Shown here piece by piece: positions 25,027 through 26,032 of a stretch of 26,032 nt of DNA. Every line of letters starts with the position of its first letter. Position 1 is the first letter of the stretch. The stretch spans positions 1 through 26,032 of IMG/VR virus record IMGVR_UViG_3300042301_002920; one strand, 5' to 3'. Position numbers and translations under genes: made by a program. The notes below the pieces were generated by a model. The model saw nothing but the letters and a program-made list of their open reading frames with translations, had not been told where the DNA came from and searched no databases. The DNA is from a virus.

Positions 25027-25647
25027 ATGAAACTAAACTCAAGTATACCCAGCTTCAAGGCCTTAGTAAAGAAATCATATTTCACCAAGGATCCTGGTGA
25101 CGATAACGAATACTACAACGTGTACGTATTCGGGATCCAGTCATGCGGTGGTAAGATACTTACGTTCCATGTGATGACCGACTCCGGTATGCTGAGAAGC
25201 AGGGTGCCATTGTCTGAGATATATACCCATGTTCCCACAAACGATATACCCTTTAACTACAAGCAGCTATGGGATTGTTTCAGTGAGAACGTATCCGTAG
25301 TTGAGTACGATTTCCTGGCGTTTCACAGGGGCCAGGTTGTGTTAAGAGATGGCAGTAAGGTATGGGCTACTTATATATTCACCGTTGACTGGTACAACAA
25401 TCCATACAGTGATGAACCTTCCGACTACAAGTGTGGCCACGTGATGGAATCTGATGATGGCTACCTCTTATGTATGCCTAACAACAGAATCTTTTGGAAG
25501 GATTCTAACTGGGTAACAAAACAATTACCCGAGGACCTGAAGCAGTTTAAGGTAGACACCGACCTTCCTTCTGTAGAAAACCAATCGGATCGATGGGTGG
25601 CAGAGGATACCAATTCATTTTATTACGACATAATAGAAAACAAATAA
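25027..25647 (+). CDS. Conserved-looking phage hypothetical protein
   Basis: 206 residues, aromatic-rich. The middle (WDCFSENVSVVEYDFLAFHR, GQVVLRDGSKVWATYIFTVD, WYNNPYSDEPSDYKCGHVME) has a pattern I associate with a widespread phage family of unknown function. Near the end, NNRIFWKDSNWVTKQLPED. No catalytic motif recognised. Leader AAACTAAATCT-ATG directly after the second tRNA-like gene. Confidence 0.65.
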   Translation: MKLNSSIPSFKALVKKSYFTKDPGDDNEYYNVYVFGIQSCGGKILTFHVMTDSGMLRSRVPLSEIYTHVPTNDIPFNYKQLWDCFSENVSVVEYDFLAFHRGQVVLRDGSKVWATYIFTVDWYNNPYSDEPSDYKCGHVMESDDGYLLCMPNNRIFWKDSNWVTKQLPEDLKQFKVDTDLPSVENQSDRWVAEDTNSFYYDIIENK

Positions 25648-25737
25648 CCTATGAGAAAAATATTAGTATCAAAACATTAATAAATTGCAAGTTTTGATAA
25701 AAATAAATTACAAACCTATAACCAAAACAAATGACCT
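25648..25737 (+). repeat. Duplicated gene start
   Basis: ACAAATAACCTATGAGAAAA at 25640-25660 repeats, with one change, the start region of the next gene (ACAAATGACCTATGAGAAAA at 25727-25746). The first copy opens only nine codons (MRKILVSKH). Looks like a small tandem duplication or a decayed gene start. Confidence 0.45.
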
Positions 25738-25965
25738 ATGAGAAAATTAATTATCCCCTTAGCAATACTATTAGTACTTGCAGCTTACGTATCAAACGAT
25801 AGGAATAAAATGCAGGTTGAAATGGCTGCAATACAATTAAAGGCAGATAGCTTATACTATGAAGTCATCGCATTGAAATATCAAAAACAGAGGTATGAAT
25901 TTATCTACGACCAGTTAAGTATTACAAACCCAGAAATAATAAAAGCATTTAACGAAACCGAATAA
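25738..25965 (+). CDS. Membrane-anchored coiled-coil protein
   Basis: 75 residues: MRKLIIPLAILLVLAAYVSN is one N-terminal transmembrane helix or signal anchor; VEMAAIQLKADSLYYEVIAL, KYQKQRYEFIYDQL is a coiled coil. The layout resembles small spanin-like or holin-accessory proteins, but also many phage proteins of unknown role. Leader AAATGACCT-ATG; it ends 3 bp before the next start. Confidence 0.55.
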   Translation: MRKLIIPLAILLVLAAYVSNDRNKMQVEMAAIQLKADSLYYEVIALKYQKQRYEFIYDQLSITNPEIIKAFNETE

Positions 25966-25968
25966 CCT

Positions 25969-26032
25969 ATGAGCGTAGAATGCATCTGTATAAACGACAA
26001 GAACAGGCCAAGGGAAATCCCAGCAGGTAAGT
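25969..26032 (+). CDS. Start of a small conserved-looking phage protein, cut by window edge
   Basis: Begins MSVECICINDKNRPREIPAG; the C-terminus is outside the window. The CICINDKNRPREIP start is one I have seen in small conserved proteins of Bacteroidetes phages with no known function. Leader AATAACCT-ATG, same type as the upstream gene. Confidence 0.6.
   Translation, partial: MSVECICINDKNRPREIPAGK

Noticed and set aside
1-26032. CRISPR array or insertion sequence
   Set aside because: No regularly spaced identical repeats with unique spacers, and no transposase or terminal inverted repeats were seen.

Overview
The window is part of a temperate tailed bacteriophage or prophage whose host is almost certainly a Bacteroidetes bacterium. 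Three things point there. The proteins are phage-type: large terminase, M15 endolysin, primase-helicase, Rad52/YqaJ recombination pair and integrase. Several are of kinds I associate with Bacteroidetes phages, namely a DUF4846-like protein, an HELLH lipoprotein and orphan DnaA domain IV proteins. Most starts lack a Shine-Dalgarno and follow A-rich leaders, and one promoter fits the Bacteroidetes consensus TTTG-N21-TAnnTTTG.

Layout. (1) 1-7103, leftward: late and packaging-side genes. These are the terminase large subunit (cut by the window edge), small packaging or head-associated unknowns, an SPFH-domain protein, a metalloprotease-like lipoprotein, a PD-(D/E)XK nuclease, a tandem GroES-like co-chaperonin, a DUF4846-like secreted protein, an M15 endolysin with an EF-hand-like loop, an HNH nuclease and another putative PD-(D/E)XK protein. 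A repeat-rich 390-bp gap lies at 5313-5701. (2) 7104-7942: divergent control region. (3) 7943-13579, rightward: a winged-helix regulator, a long untranslated leader, then an array of very small genes of unknown function (8.85-13.2 kb), ending in an orphan DnaA domain IV protein. (4) 13580-15640: integrase, with a convergent XRE repressor and a shared terminator. (5) 15640-24668: replication, recombination and nucleotide genes (Rad52-like annealing protein, YqaJ exonuclease, replication initiator, primase-helicase, Holliday-resolvase-like nuclease, SSB-tailed protein, HAD hydrolase, dNMP kinase), then small unknowns. (6) 24676-25014: two odd tRNA-like genes. (7) 25027-end: further small unknown genes.

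The most striking content is RNA-level. In the small-gene array, gaps between genes hold two well-formed hammerhead ribozymes, one type III (8784-8845) and one type I (9245-9294). At least six further gaps hold a different element: an outer stem of 6-9 bp whose sequence changes in a compensated way from copy to copy, enclosing one or two hairpins, the second with a CGA-containing loop. Most of these elements are followed by the same leader, ACCATAAAAC, and then the next ATG. Together they look like a system that cuts or segments one long early transcript into single-gene mRNAs with a standard 5' leader. I do not recognise the second element as a named RNA class. Its 5' edge, CCCCCGA, is part of a motif, CCCGARCT, that recurs about 15 times over the window on both strands and in different reading frames, far above chance.

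All calls come from reading the sequence by eye. No search or folding program was run.
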